From an uncultured Atopobiaceae bacterium (GTDB lineage: Bacteria; Actinomycetota; Coriobacteriia; Coriobacteriales; Atopobiaceae), in the NCBI GenBank assembly GCA_944322145.1, contig CALUNW010000008.1, positions 1 through 64,000 on the forward strand: a stretch of 64,000 nt of DNA, written 5' to 3'. The notes under the pieces are model-generated. The model was given only the letters and a program-made list of their open reading frames with translations, did not search any database and was not told the DNA's origin. This document shows positions 1 through 7,720 of this stretch, one piece after another. Position numbers and translations under genes: made by a program. Each line of letters starts with the position of its first letter. The first letter of the stretch is position 1.

Positions 1-73
1 CGTTCGTCTAGCGGTTCAGGACGCCGCCCTCTCAAGGCGGAGATCACCAGTTCGAATCTGGTACGGGCTACCA
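1..73 (+). tRNA. tRNA-Glu (CTC), 5' end cut by the window
   Basis: The anticodon stem CCGCC/GGCGG encloses the loop CTCTCAA, so the anticodon is CTC and reads GAG (Glu). The T arm GTTCGAATC and an encoded CCA are present. By comparison with the complete second copy, the first four bases (GGCC) lie outside the window. Every visible base matches the next copy. Confidence 0.93.
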
Positions 74-76
74 AAC

Positions 77-153
77 GGCCCGTTCGTCTAGCGGTTCAGG
101 ACGCCGCCCTCTCAAGGCGGAGATCACCAGTTCGAATCTGGTACGGGCTACCA
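77..153 (+). tRNA. tRNA-Glu (CTC)
   Basis: Complete cloverleaf. The acceptor GGCCCGT pairs with ACGGGCT (first pair G-U), the anticodon is CTC, the T loop is TTCGAAT and CCA is encoded. Only three bases separate it from an identical upstream copy, so this is a recent tandem duplication. CTC matches the heavy GAG use expected in a GC-rich genome. Confidence 0.96.
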
Positions 154-161
154 AACGCAAC

Positions 162-194
162 GCGGGCCGGGGCACAAGCTCCGGCCCGCTTTCT
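162..194 (+). terminator. Rho-independent terminator of the tRNA-Glu pair
   Basis: A perfect 9-bp stem GCGGGCCGG/CCGGCCCGC (162-170 and 181-189) with a 10-base loop is followed by the T-rich run TTTCTGTTCT. It lies nine bases past the second tRNA. Confidence 0.75.
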
Positions 195-240
195 GTTCTC
201 GATGCGCCGTGCCCGCCCGCGCGCGACCGCGCCGCGCCGC

Positions 241-1119
241 CTACGCCTGCCGCCAGAGCAGCACGTTGTCCTCGAACTCGACCTCCAGCCGACCCGCGTC
301 GCGCAGCCACGAGAGGTACGAGCGCACGGTGCTGCCCACGAGCACATGCTGCTCGAAGGTCATCCGCAGGCCGTAGTCGGCAAAGACCCGCTGGAGCACG
401 CCCTCGAAGGGGCGCGGCTCGGCGCACAGCCCCACGATCTTCTCGGCGATCTCGTGCACCTTGTCGATGTTGAGCTGGGCCAGCTCGGAGACGTCCTCCG
501 CGGCCGGCGCGTGGGCGGGCACGAACATCCGGGCGGAGAGGCCCTTCACCATCTCGAGCGTCCTGAGGTAGGCCGCAACGTCGTAGATGAAGCTGACCTG
601 GTACTTCTCCAGCGTCTCCCGGCTCGACAGGCAGTCGGCGAGAAACACCACGTCGTCGGCGGTGCGATACCCCACCATGTCAAAGAAGTGGCCCGGCAGC
701 TCGAGGGCCTCGAGGCCCTCCGGGAGCGCGTCCGCCGTCAGGGACTCGGCGTCGCTCTCCTGCGCCATGAGGAACTTGTGCCTGAGGTCGCGGCACGGGT
801 AGCCGCCGTAGAGAAACGCCGGCTCCAGCTCCGGGCGCCGCGTGAACGCGCACTCGGCGCCCGGCGCAAAGACGCGGCAGCCCGTCTGGCCCTGCAGGTA
901 GCGGTTGCCGCCGATGTGGTCCGCGTTGGAGTGCGTGTTGTAGATCGCCGTCAGGCGCCAGCCGCGCTCGTCCAGCAGCTTGCGGATACGCCGCCCCGCG
1001 TCCTTGTCGTTGCCGCTGTCGATGAGGCAGACGTCCTTCTCGCCCAGCTGAACCAGGCCGATCTTGGCGGGGCTCTCGATGTAGTAGGCCCGGTCGGTGA
1101 CCTGGATCAGCTCGAACAT
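241..1119 (-). CDS. Metallo-beta-lactamase-fold hydrolase
   Basis: This 292-residue cytoplasmic protein starts at the ATG at 1119, preceded by a GGGGAGG site; the upstream open frame is a shadow of the neighbouring repeat region. The fold signature is HSNADHIGG at residues 63-71, an HxHxDH motif in which the second His is Asn. A later GHFFDMVG His, an LADC Asp and a PAHAP His are the other usual metal-site positions. The C-terminal third is a helical tail. Family members hydrolyse thioesters, lactones or similar bonds; the substrate cannot be told here. The gene stands alone between the tRNAs and the sdaA repeat cluster. Confidence 0.8.
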   Translation of the reverse strand: MFELIQVTDRAYYIESPAKIGLVQLGEKDVCLIDSGNDKDAGRRIRKLLDERGWRLTAIYNTHSNADHIGGNRYLQGQTGCRVFAPGAECAFTRRPELEPAFLYGGYPCRDLRHKFLMAQESDAESLTADALPEGLEALELPGHFFDMVGYRTADDVVFLADCLSSRETLEKYQVSFIYDVAAYLRTLEMVKGLSARMFVPAHAPAAEDVSELAQLNIDKVHEIAEKIVGLCAEPRPFEGVLQRVFADYGLRMTFEQHVLVGSTVRSYLSWLRDAGRLEVEFEDNVLLWRQA

Positions 1120-1140
1120 GGCTGCCTCCCCGGGGTCGGT

Positions 1141-1345
1141 GCCCGCACTCATGAGTGCGGGCGAGAAGTGCGGGCGAAATCGGGGGCTTCGGGCATCGAG
1201 TGCGGGCTTGCTCCCGGCGGTTCTTCTTGAGTGCGCGCATCCAGTGCGTTGCTGCCCGCACTCGATGCGGAGGGCCGAGAAGTGTGGGCGGGCACTCGGC
1301 GCTTGGCGAGAAGTGCGGGCGGGTCGAGAAGAACGCCCGTGCTGC
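1141..1345. repeat. Locus-specific inverted-repeat cluster (GCCCGCACTC family)
   Basis: The region opens with a perfect 22-bp palindrome at 1141-1162 built from GCCCGCACTC and its complement. A 14-bp perfect inverted repeat, CATCGAGTGCGGGC (1194-1207) with GCCCGCACTCGATG (1254-1267), encloses the motif variant GGTTCTTCTTGAG. Three copies of (C)GAGAAGTG(C/T)GGGCG and one CGAGAAGAACG follow. Nothing coding is evident. It fills the gap between two minus-strand genes and could be a processing or termination structure for sdaA. Confidence 0.7.
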
Positions 1346-1348
1346 GCC

Positions 1349-2947
1349 CTACGCGCAGCCGGCGCACCCCGCGCAGGCCGCCCGGGCCGCCGGCGTCGCG
1401 GCCAGGCCCCCGCGCGCGGTCTCGCGCAGGCGGGAGGGCAGCGCGTGGCCCACCTCGGACATCGCTGCCACCACCTGGTCGAAGGGAACGAGCCACTCCA
1501 CGCCGGAGAGCGCGAGCTGCGCCGACGAGAAGGCCGCCGCAACGCCGATGGCGTTTCTCGCCTGGCAGGGGACCTCGACGAGGCCGCCCACCGGGTCGCA
1601 CACCAGCCCCAGCAGGTTGGAGATCGCGATCGACGCCGCGCAGAGCGCCTGCTCGGGCGTGCCGCCGAGCAGCTCGACGAGCGCCGCGGCCGCCATCGCC
1701 GCAGCGGAGCCCACCTCGGCCTGGCAGCCGCCCTCGGCTCCGGCCACGCAGGCGTGCGTCTGGATGTTGAGGCCCACGGCCGCCGCACACCACAGCGCCG
1801 AGGCCACCGCGTCGTCGTCCGCGCCCACGGCGTCGGCTGCCGCCAGCACGCAGCCCGGCACCACGCCGGCCGAGCCCGCCGTCGGCGCCGCAACGATCAC
1901 GCCCATCGCGGCGGAGCGCTCGAGCACGGCCATCGCGCGCGCGACGGCGTCGGTCTGCGCGGCGCCCATGAGCGGGGCGGCCCAGCGCCCAGAACCCTCG
2001 CTCACCAGGCGGGCCTCGCCGCCGATGAAGCCGCCGAGCGAGCGGGCGGGCGTCGAGATGGGCGCGCTCGTCTCCTCGCGCATGACCTCGATGACGCGGC
2101 GCATGGACGCCTCGGCGCGCTCCTCGCCGGTGAGCCCCAGCTCGCGCAGGCGCATGACGCCGCCGATGGAGAGCCCGCGCTCGGCGCAGGCGTCGAGCAG
2201 CTGGGCGCCGTCGTCGAAGAGCTCGGCGGCGGTGACGCCGGGCGCCACGGCCGATCCCGGCACGGAGATGAAGGTCGCGAAGCTGACGTCGCGGATGCGG
2301 CGGATCATCGGCAGCACCGAGGCGTCGGGCGCCCCGTCGGTCTCAAAGACGGAGTAGGCGCGCCCGCCGAGCTCGGTGCGGTACGTGCGGCAGAAGGCGA
2401 TGTTGACCTCGGCCATGGCCAGCAGGTGCGTGAGGGAGGCCAGGATGCCCGGGGCGTCGCGGTGCGCCACGAACAGCGTCGCGTAGGCGCCGGAGATGTC
2501 CACGCCCACGCCGTCGACGCGGCTGATGCGCATCTTGCCGCCGCCGAGGCTCTCGCCGCGCACCTGGCAGCGCGCGCCGCCCTCGTCCTCCATGTCGATG
2601 TCCACGGTGTTGGGGTGGACGGAGGTGTCGTCGGGCGCCTCGACGAACTCAAAGGCCAGCCCCGCCTCGCGCGCGAGGTCGAAGGCGTCGCGGATGCGCT
2701 CGTCGTCGGTGTCCAGCCCCAGGATGCCCGCCACGAGGGCCCGGTCGGTCCCGTGCCCGTGGTAGGTGCGCGCGAAGGAGTTCCACAGCGTGAAGCGCGC
2801 CCGCACGATGCGCCCGCCCAGAAGCGAGGCCGCCACGCGAGCGCAGCGCAGCGCGCCCGCGGTGTGCGACGACGACGGGCCCACCATGACGGGGCCCAGG
2901 ACCTCGAAGGCCGAGGTGGTGGCGAGGGTCTGGGGCTGTGCTGCCAT
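1349..2947 (-). CDS. sdaA: L-serine ammonia-lyase, iron-sulfur type, single chain
   Basis: This 532-residue enzyme deaminates L-serine to pyruvate and ammonia with a [4Fe-4S] cluster as Lewis acid. The N-terminal beta domain carries GPSSSHTAG (residues 23-31). The C-terminal alpha domain has the cluster pattern C-X41-C-X10-C (GGCQAEVG, then CDPVGG, then EVPC), the spacing known for the family, plus an upstream PGC cysteine. The protein ends in a Cys-rich AACAGCAGCA tail; a C-terminal cysteine occupies the active site in characterised members, so the tail is probably functional. ATG at 2947 has a GGGAGGAG site. Both domains are fused, unlike two-subunit SdaAA/SdaAB forms. It is divergent from the DUF969 operon. 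Confidence 0.93.
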   Translation of the reverse strand: MAAQPQTLATTSAFEVLGPVMVGPSSSHTAGALRCARVAASLLGGRIVRARFTLWNSFARTYHGHGTDRALVAGILGLDTDDERIRDAFDLAREAGLAFEFVEAPDDTSVHPNTVDIDMEDEGGARCQVRGESLGGGKMRISRVDGVGVDISGAYATLFVAHRDAPGILASLTHLLAMAEVNIAFCRTYRTELGGRAYSVFETDGAPDASVLPMIRRIRDVSFATFISVPGSAVAPGVTAAELFDDGAQLLDACAERGLSIGGVMRLRELGLTGEERAEASMRRVIEVMREETSAPISTPARSLGGFIGGEARLVSEGSGRWAAPLMGAAQTDAVARAMAVLERSAAMGVIVAAPTAGSAGVVPGCVLAAADAVGADDDAVASALWCAAAVGLNIQTHACVAGAEGGCQAEVGSAAAMAAAALVELLGGTPEQALCAASIAISNLLGLVCDPVGGLVEVPCQARNAIGVAAAFSSAQLALSGVEWLVPFDQVVAAMSEVGHALPSRLRETARGGLAATPAARAACAGCAGCA

Positions 2948-3082
2948 GTGCGTCTCCTCCCGTGACGGACGCGACGGCTCGTTCTTCTCGACAGCTAGCT
3001 TAGCAGGGCGGCGCCCCGCCGGGGACCTCCTTGCGACACTGTTACCAATTGGGGGCGCCCCGGCCCGCGCCGCCTGCGCTTG

Positions 3083-3104
3083 GATACGATACCCACGTCG
3101 TATC
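3083..3104. promoter_or_regulatory. Inverted repeat upstream of the DUF969 operon
   Basis: GATACGA (3083-3089) and TCGTATC (3098-3104) form a perfect 7-bp inverted repeat with an 8-base spacer, 23 bases before the DUF969 start. It could be an operator or a leader hairpin; no regulator gene is adjacent. Confidence 0.4.
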
Positions 3105-3126
3105 AACCAATCCACAAGGAGGACCG

Positions 3127-3876
3127 ATGGACCCCGCAGAGCTGATCAAGCTCCTGGGAATCGTCATCGTCGTGGCGGGCTTTGCGCTCAAGCTCGACTC
3201 CATCCTCATCATCATGGTGGCCGCCGTCGCGACCGCCGTGGTGGGCGGCATGGACCCGGTGGCGTTCCTGGACACCCTCGGCGAGAGCTTCGTCTCCAAC
3301 CGAAGCATGTGCATCTTCATCATGACGTTCGTGATCACGGGCACCCTCGAGCGCAGCGGCCTGCGCCAGGCCGCCGCGGCGCTCATCCGCAAGCTCAAGA
3401 ACGCATCCGCTGGCATGATCGTCTCGGCCTACGGCGTCGTGCGCGTGCTCTTTGCCGCGTTCAACGTCAACTTCGGCGGCGTCGCGGGCTTCATCCGCCC
3501 GGTCGTCATGCCCATGGAGCAGGCCGCGGTCGAGCGCGACGGCAACAAGATCGACGAGAAGCACCTCGAGGAGCTCAAGGGCGTCTCCGCCGGCATCGAC
3601 AACGTGGCGTGGTTCTTCGGCCAGGTGCTGTTCATCGGCGGCTCGGGCGGCCTGCTCGTTCAGGGCACGCTCGCGGGCCTGGGCTACGACGTGAGCCTGG
3701 CCGACCTCGCCGCGGTGCAGGTCCCGGTGGCCGTGCTCGCCATGCTCGCCGCGATCGTCTACTACAACCTCATCGACCGCCGCCTCATGAAGCGCCGCGG
3801 GCGCGCCGGCGCCTCCGACGACGCTGCTGTCGCCGAGAAGGACGCGCAGGCCGAGAAGGGCGGTGACGCCCGATGA
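3127..3876 (+). CDS. DUF969 family membrane protein
   Basis: This 249-residue protein is strongly hydrophobic, with membrane segments near residues 8-40, 60-80, 90-130 and 165-225 and a charged C-terminal tail. It matches the DUF969 family in pattern (SNRSMCIFIMTF, FNVNFGGVAGFIRP). DUF969 and DUF979 genes are habitually paired and often sit beside pcp, as here, which suggests a two-part transporter for pyroglutamate or pyroglutamyl peptides; that substrate is inference. ATG at 3127 has an AAGGAGG site. The stop overlaps the next start (ATGA). Confidence 0.85.
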   Translation: MDPAELIKLLGIVIVVAGFALKLDSILIIMVAAVATAVVGGMDPVAFLDTLGESFVSNRSMCIFIMTFVITGTLERSGLRQAAAALIRKLKNASAGMIVSAYGVVRVLFAAFNVNFGGVAGFIRPVVMPMEQAAVERDGNKIDEKHLEELKGVSAGIDNVAWFFGQVLFIGGSGGLLVQGTLAGLGYDVSLADLAAVQVPVAVLAMLAAIVYYNLIDRRLMKRRGRAGASDDAAVAEKDAQAEKGGDAR

Positions 3877-4832
3877 CGGAGTTCCTCCAGTTCTTCCAGA
3901 GCGCCGACGTGACGCTCTCCGACAAGCTCCTCGAGGTCGTCTACATCCTCATCGGCCTCATCGCGTTCTACGCCGGCGTGCGCAACGCCCTCGACCAGAC
4001 CAACGAGAAGCGCCTGGGCACCGCCTTCTTCTGGTGCGTGCTGGGCGTCCTGTTCATCGTGGGCCGCTGGGTCCCGTCCACCGTGGCGGGCGTGCTCGTG
4101 GTGCTGATGGTCATCCCGCCGATCTTGAAGCAGGTCGGCCGCGGCGTGGGCGGCGAGCCCACGGCCGAGGAGATGCAGGGCAACTACGAGAAGATCGGCA
4201 TGAAGCTCTTCGTGCCGGCCCTGTCCCTGGGCGTGATGGCGCTGGTCTTCGCCCTGTTCACCAACATCAGCTCGCTCGTGGGCCTCACCTTCGGCGTGGT
4301 CGTGGGCGGCGTGCTGCTCATGGCCTTCTCGCGCAAGAACACCCCGCGCGTCTTCCTCGACGACACCCGCCGCATGCTCGACACCGTGGGCCCGCTCTCC
4401 ATGCTGCCGGTCCTTCTCGCCGCGCTGGGCGCGATCTTCACGGCCGCGGGCGTGGGCGACGTGATCTCCGGCCTGGTCTCGGGCGTGATCCCGCAGGGCA
4501 ACGCCGTCGTGGGCGTTATCGTCTACGCCATCGGCATGGCGGTCTTCACGATGGTCATGGGCAACGCCTACGGCGCCATCACCGTGATGACGGTGGGCAT
4601 CGGCGCGCCGTTCGTGCTGTCGCTCGGCGCCGACCCCGCGCTCATCGGCTCGGTGGCGCTGACCTGCGGCTTCTGCGGCACGCTCATGACGCCGATGGCC
4701 GCGAACTTCAACATCGTGCCGGTGGCGATCCTGGAGATGAAGGACTCCTACGGCGTCATCAAGAAGCAGGTGCCGATCGCGCTCTTCATGCTCGCGGCGC
4801 AGATCGTCTACATGATCGTCTTCGGCCTGTAG
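3873..4832 (+). CDS. DUF979 family membrane protein
   Basis: This 319-residue polytopic protein has roughly eight to nine hydrophobic segments. It is the regular partner of DUF969, and its start overlaps that gene by four bases, so the two are translationally coupled. Landmarks are an N-terminal segment AFYAGVRNALDQTN and a C-terminal glycine/proline-rich re-entrant-like stretch, TCGFCGTLMTPMAANFN. The pair probably forms one membrane carrier. With pcp downstream, import of pyroglutamyl compounds is the favoured but unproven role. Confidence 0.85.
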   Translation: MTEFLQFFQSADVTLSDKLLEVVYILIGLIAFYAGVRNALDQTNEKRLGTAFFWCVLGVLFIVGRWVPSTVAGVLVVLMVIPPILKQVGRGVGGEPTAEEMQGNYEKIGMKLFVPALSLGVMALVFALFTNISSLVGLTFGVVVGGVLLMAFSRKNTPRVFLDDTRRMLDTVGPLSMLPVLLAALGAIFTAAGVGDVISGLVSGVIPQGNAVVGVIVYAIGMAVFTMVMGNAYGAITVMTVGIGAPFVLSLGADPALIGSVALTCGFCGTLMTPMAANFNIVPVAILEMKDSYGVIKKQVPIALFMLAAQIVYMIVFGL

Positions 4833-4837
4833 CCGGC

Positions 4838-4855
4838 GGCGCCCCGCGGGGCGCC
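4838..4855 (+). terminator. GC-rich hairpin after the DUF969-DUF979 pair
   Basis: An 18-bp perfect palindrome, GGCGCCCCGCGGGGCGCC, lies six bases past the DUF979 stop. No U tract follows, so it is a weak terminator candidate or the first element of the repeat cluster beginning at 4859. Confidence 0.4.
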
Positions 4856-4858
4856 TCG

Positions 4859-5001
4859 TGAGGGTATGTACACCGCCCCTTGAGGGTATGTACACGTGCC
4901 GAGAAGAACGTTCTTCTCGGCAGCCCTCTGACCTGCACGTCTTTGGCCGGACCCATCCGGGGCGGTGTACATACCCTCAAGCGGCGGTGTACATACCCTC
5001 A
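4859..5001. repeat. Nested perfect inverted repeats around a CGAGAAGAAC palindrome
   Basis: There are three nested levels. Outer 19-bp arms (TGAGGGTATGTACACCGCC at 4859-4877 and its complement at 4983-5001) and inner 16-bp arms (TTGAGGGTATGTACAC at 4880-4895 and 4965-4980) are both perfect. A 26-bp perfect palindrome at 4897-4922 has two head-to-head copies of GAGAAGAAC at its centre. The whole block fits between DUF979 and pcp. Its stem sequence was not seen elsewhere in the window. Confidence 0.85.
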
Positions 5002-5036
5002 AGCGGTGCCCGGCCCCCGGGAAAGGGAGGATTCTC

Positions 5037-5681
5037 ATGAAGGTACTTGTCACCGGGTTCGAGCCCTTCGGCGGCGCGACCATCAACCCCGCGCTCGAGG
5101 CCGTGCAGCGCCTGCCGCGCGAGGTCGCGGGCGCCGAGGTCGTCACCGCGCAGATCCCCGTGGTCTTTGGCAAGGGCCCGGCCGCGGTGGAGGCCGCGAT
5201 CGACGCCGAGCACCCCGACGTGGTCCTGTGCATCGGCCAGGCGGGCGGCCGCAGCCACATCACGCCCGAGTTCGTGGGCATCAACTACGCCAATGCGCGC
5301 ATCCCCGACAACGAGGGCAACCAGCCCGTCGGCCGCCTCGAGGCGGACGGCCCCGACGCCTACTTCGCCACGGTGCCGGTCTTCGCCATGGCCGACGCCG
5401 CGCGCGCCGCGGGCGTTCCGGCGGCCGTCTCCTACACGGCGGGCACGTTCTGCTGCAACGAGGTCCTCTACGAGCTGCTGCACTGCCTCGCGACGCGTCA
5501 CCCCGGCGTGCGCGGCGGCTTCGTGCACGTGCCCTACGCGGCCGAGCAGGTCGTGGGGATGGGCGAGGGCACCGCGTCCATGAGCGTGGACATGATGGTC
5601 GCCGGGCTCACCGCCATGATCGGGGCCGCGGTCGCGGGCTCCGACGACGCCGTGGCCGCCGGCGAGGGCACGGAGCAGTAG
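5037..5681 (+). CDS. pcp: Pyroglutamyl-peptidase I (pyrrolidone-carboxylate peptidase)
   Basis: This 214-residue cysteine peptidase (family C15) removes N-terminal pyroglutamate from peptides in the cytosol. The N-terminus MKVLVTGFEPFGG is diagnostic. The catalytic triad is visible as Glu78 (ITPEFVG), Cys140 (TAGTFCCN) and His164 (GFVHVPY). The length is normal. ATG at 5037 follows a GGGAGG site. Co-orientation with DUF969/DUF979 suggests uptake followed by cleavage of pyroglutamyl peptides, although a large inverted repeat lies between the genes and may uncouple their expression. Confidence 0.95.
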   Translation: MKVLVTGFEPFGGATINPALEAVQRLPREVAGAEVVTAQIPVVFGKGPAAVEAAIDAEHPDVVLCIGQAGGRSHITPEFVGINYANARIPDNEGNQPVGRLEADGPDAYFATVPVFAMADAARAAGVPAAVSYTAGTFCCNEVLYELLHCLATRHPGVRGGFVHVPYAAEQVVGMGEGTASMSVDMMVAGLTAMIGAAVAGSDDAVAAGEGTEQ

Positions 5682-5685
5682 GCGG

Positions 5686-5854
5686 GTCCTTCTCGGTTCT
5701 GTATAACGGGCTGGTTCCGGTCACTTTGGCCCCCCAAAACGTCCGCAGCCGGCCCGTTATCTCGACCACAAGAAAACGGGCTGGTTCCGGTCGGTTTCAC
5801 CAGGGGAAAACGACCGGAACCAGCCCGTAATTCGCAAGCGGAAGCGAGAAGGAC
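5686..5854. repeat. Convergent-gene gap with two hairpins bracketed by GTCCTTCTC/GAGAAGGAC
   Basis: Perfect 18-bp arms ACGGGCTGGTTCCGGTCG (5776-5793) and the complement (5811-5828) form one hairpin. An upstream copy of the same left arm (from 5704) pairs through ATAACGGGC (5703-5711) with GCCCGTTAT (5752-5760). The gap is bracketed by inverted copies of the core motif: GTCCTTCTC at 5686-5694 just past the pcp stop, and GAGAAGGAC at 5846-5854 touching the gltX stop. It probably serves as a two-way terminator. Confidence 0.75.
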
Positions 5855-7332
5855 TACAGCGCCATGCCCCGAGCGCGGTCGATGCGGGCCAGGCAGTCCT
5901 CGCGGCCCACGAGCGCCATCGTCTCGCCGAGCGGCGGCGACACCATGTTGCCGCACACGGCCACGCGCACGGCCTGGAATACCAGGCGCTTCTTCATGTC
6001 GAGCGCCTCGGGCAGCGTCTCCAGCGCCGCGTCGATCGCGGCCGGCGCCCACTCGTCGACCCCAGTCAAAGCCGCGCGCGCCGCATCCAGCACCGCGCCC
6101 ATGCCCTCCTTGGCGAGGCCCTTCTCCACGCTCTTCTCGTCATACGCCAGGGTCTCGGCGGTGGCGAAGACCGGCGCCGCAACGGTGACCACGTCGGCCG
6201 GGAACTTGGTGCGCGGCTTCACGATGGCGGCCAGCGCGTCGACCCACGCCTCGTCTGCCTCGAAGCCGTCGCACACCAGGCCCGCCTCGTGGAGCTCTGG
6301 CAGCATGACCTGGTCGGCGAAGTCGGCGTCGCTCATGGAGCGGATGTACTCGGCCTGGATCCAGTCGAGCTTCTTGGGGTCGAAGGTGGCCGGGTTCTTG
6401 GACACGTGGTCGAGCGAGAACTCGCGGGCCAGCACGTCGCGCGGGATGATCGTGGTCTCGCCGTCGAGCGACCAGCCGAGAAGCGCCAGGTAGTTGACAA
6501 ATGCATCGGAGAGATAGCCCGCGTCGCGGTACTCCTCCACGTTGGTGGCGCCGTGGCGCTTGGAGAGCTTCTTGCCGTCCGCGCCCAAGATCATTGAGAT
6601 GTGCGCGAAGGTGGGCACCGGCGCACCGAGGGCCTCGTAGACGATGACCTGGCGCGGGGTGTTGGAGAGGTGGTCGTCGCCGCGGATGACGTGCGTGATG
6701 CCCATCATCGCGTCGTCCACCACGGTGGCGAAGTTGTAGGTGGGCGTGCCGTCGGTGCGCTGGATGACGAAGTCGTCGAGCTCGCGGGCGGCAAAGGTCA
6801 CGTCGCCGTGGACGGCGTCGCGCACGATGACGTCGCCGCGGTCCTCGGGCACCTTGATGCGCAGGACGTACGGCTCGCCGGCGGCGATCCGGCGCTGCGC
6901 CTCGGCGGGGTCGAGGTCGCGGCAGCGGCGCTGGTAGCCCTGGAAGGGGTCCTTGCGCGCCTGCGCGGCCTCGCGGTCGGCGGCCAGCTGCTCCGGCGTG
7001 CAGAAGCACGGGTACGCCTTGCCCTCGTCCCAGAGGCGCTGGGCGGCGTCGCGGTACATCTGGGCGCGCTCGGTCTGCTTGTAGGGGCCAAAGTCGCCGC
7101 CCACCTCCGGGCCCTCGTCCCAGTCCAGGCCCAGCCAGCGCATGGCGCGCAGGATGATCTGGGTGTTCTCCTCGGTGGAGCGCTCGGGGTCGGTGTCGTC
7201 GATGCGCAGGATGAAGGTGCCGTGGTTGGCGCGGGCGAAGGCCCAGTTGTAGATCGCGGTGCGCGCGCCGCCCACGTGGAGCTTGCCGGTGGGGGAGGGC
7301 GCAAAGCGCACGCGCACGGGGGTGTCGGACAT
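5854..7332 (-). CDS. gltX: Glutamyl-tRNA synthetase
   Basis: This 492-residue class I aminoacyl-tRNA synthetase charges tRNA-Glu. The Rossmann-fold HIGH-type motif is APSPTGKLHVGG near residues 11-22 and the KMSKS-type motif is KKLSKRHG near residue 250; the C-terminal third is the helical anticodon-binding part. The length is normal for bacterial GltX. ATG at 7332 has a GGAGAGG site. It is not linked to the tRNA-Glu genes at the window start. It is convergent with pcp and shares the hairpin-rich gap downstream. Confidence 0.97.
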   Translation of the reverse strand: MSDTPVRVRFAPSPTGKLHVGGARTAIYNWAFARANHGTFILRIDDTDPERSTEENTQIILRAMRWLGLDWDEGPEVGGDFGPYKQTERAQMYRDAAQRLWDEGKAYPCFCTPEQLAADREAAQARKDPFQGYQRRCRDLDPAEAQRRIAAGEPYVLRIKVPEDRGDVIVRDAVHGDVTFAARELDDFVIQRTDGTPTYNFATVVDDAMMGITHVIRGDDHLSNTPRQVIVYEALGAPVPTFAHISMILGADGKKLSKRHGATNVEEYRDAGYLSDAFVNYLALLGWSLDGETTIIPRDVLAREFSLDHVSKNPATFDPKKLDWIQAEYIRSMSDADFADQVMLPELHEAGLVCDGFEADEAWVDALAAIVKPRTKFPADVVTVAAPVFATAETLAYDEKSVEKGLAKEGMGAVLDAARAALTGVDEWAPAAIDAALETLPEALDMKKRLVFQAVRVAVCGNMVSPPLGETMALVGREDCLARIDRARGMAL

Positions 7333-7429
7333 GGGGTTCCTCTCCGTGGTTCTTATCGTCACATACGCACCTAGTATACAGCGCCGGCGAGAAGGACGGC
7401 GACGTCCCGACGATGTCCGCACGGCAACC

Positions 7430-7680
7430 GCGAGCCCGGAATTGCCGGCGACTGCGACGCGCGGCGACGCGTGCTCCGGCGTCGAGCCCAGAATCGGCGG
7501 CGACTGCGACGGTGATGCCCAGTCGTGGCCCGTGATGAGCCTGGAATCCGCCGTGGCTGCGACGCGATCGCCCTGATTTCGTCGCAACCATGGCCGATTT
7601 TGGGCTCGCGCCCGGCGAGTCCGTCGCAACCGCGGCCGATTTTGGGCTCGCGTCCGGCGAGTCCGTCGCAACCGAGCGGG
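7430..7680. repeat. Inverted and tandem repeat cluster between gltX and the YhgE genes
   Basis: Two tandem 42-base units (7581-7622, 7623-7664) contain GCCGATTTTGGGCTCGCG and start with GTCGCAACC; a third partial unit follows. Three degenerate copies in the opposite orientation lie at about 7430-7458, 7485-7512 and 7538-7562 (GAGCCCAGAATCGGCGGCG and relatives). A CGAGAAGGAC motif sits just outside at 7387-7396. No coding sequence is supported in the 388-base gap; the start-proximal part should hold the gltX promoter, which I could not define. Confidence 0.7.
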
Positions 7681-7720
7681 TTTCTCGGCTCCACCGGCAC
7701 CGCGCGTCGCCCGCGCGGCC

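Noticed and set aside
1-153. Tandem tRNA-Glu pair as an attachment-site duplication
   Set aside because: Both copies are whole tRNAs with encoded CCA and share one terminator; no mobile gene is adjacent.
1097-2965. Long plus-strand open frame of over 600 codons opposite sdaA
   Set aside because: Arg/Ala/His-rich antisense shadow of a well-defined enzyme; high GC keeps reverse frames open. The same applies to frames opposite the YhgE genes, the surface protein (51,039-53,507) and VirB4 (57,432-59,978).
4859-5001. CRISPR array
   Set aside because: Copies are inverted and nested rather than direct and regularly spaced, and no cas gene is present. The tandem 42-base units at 7581 have no spacers either.
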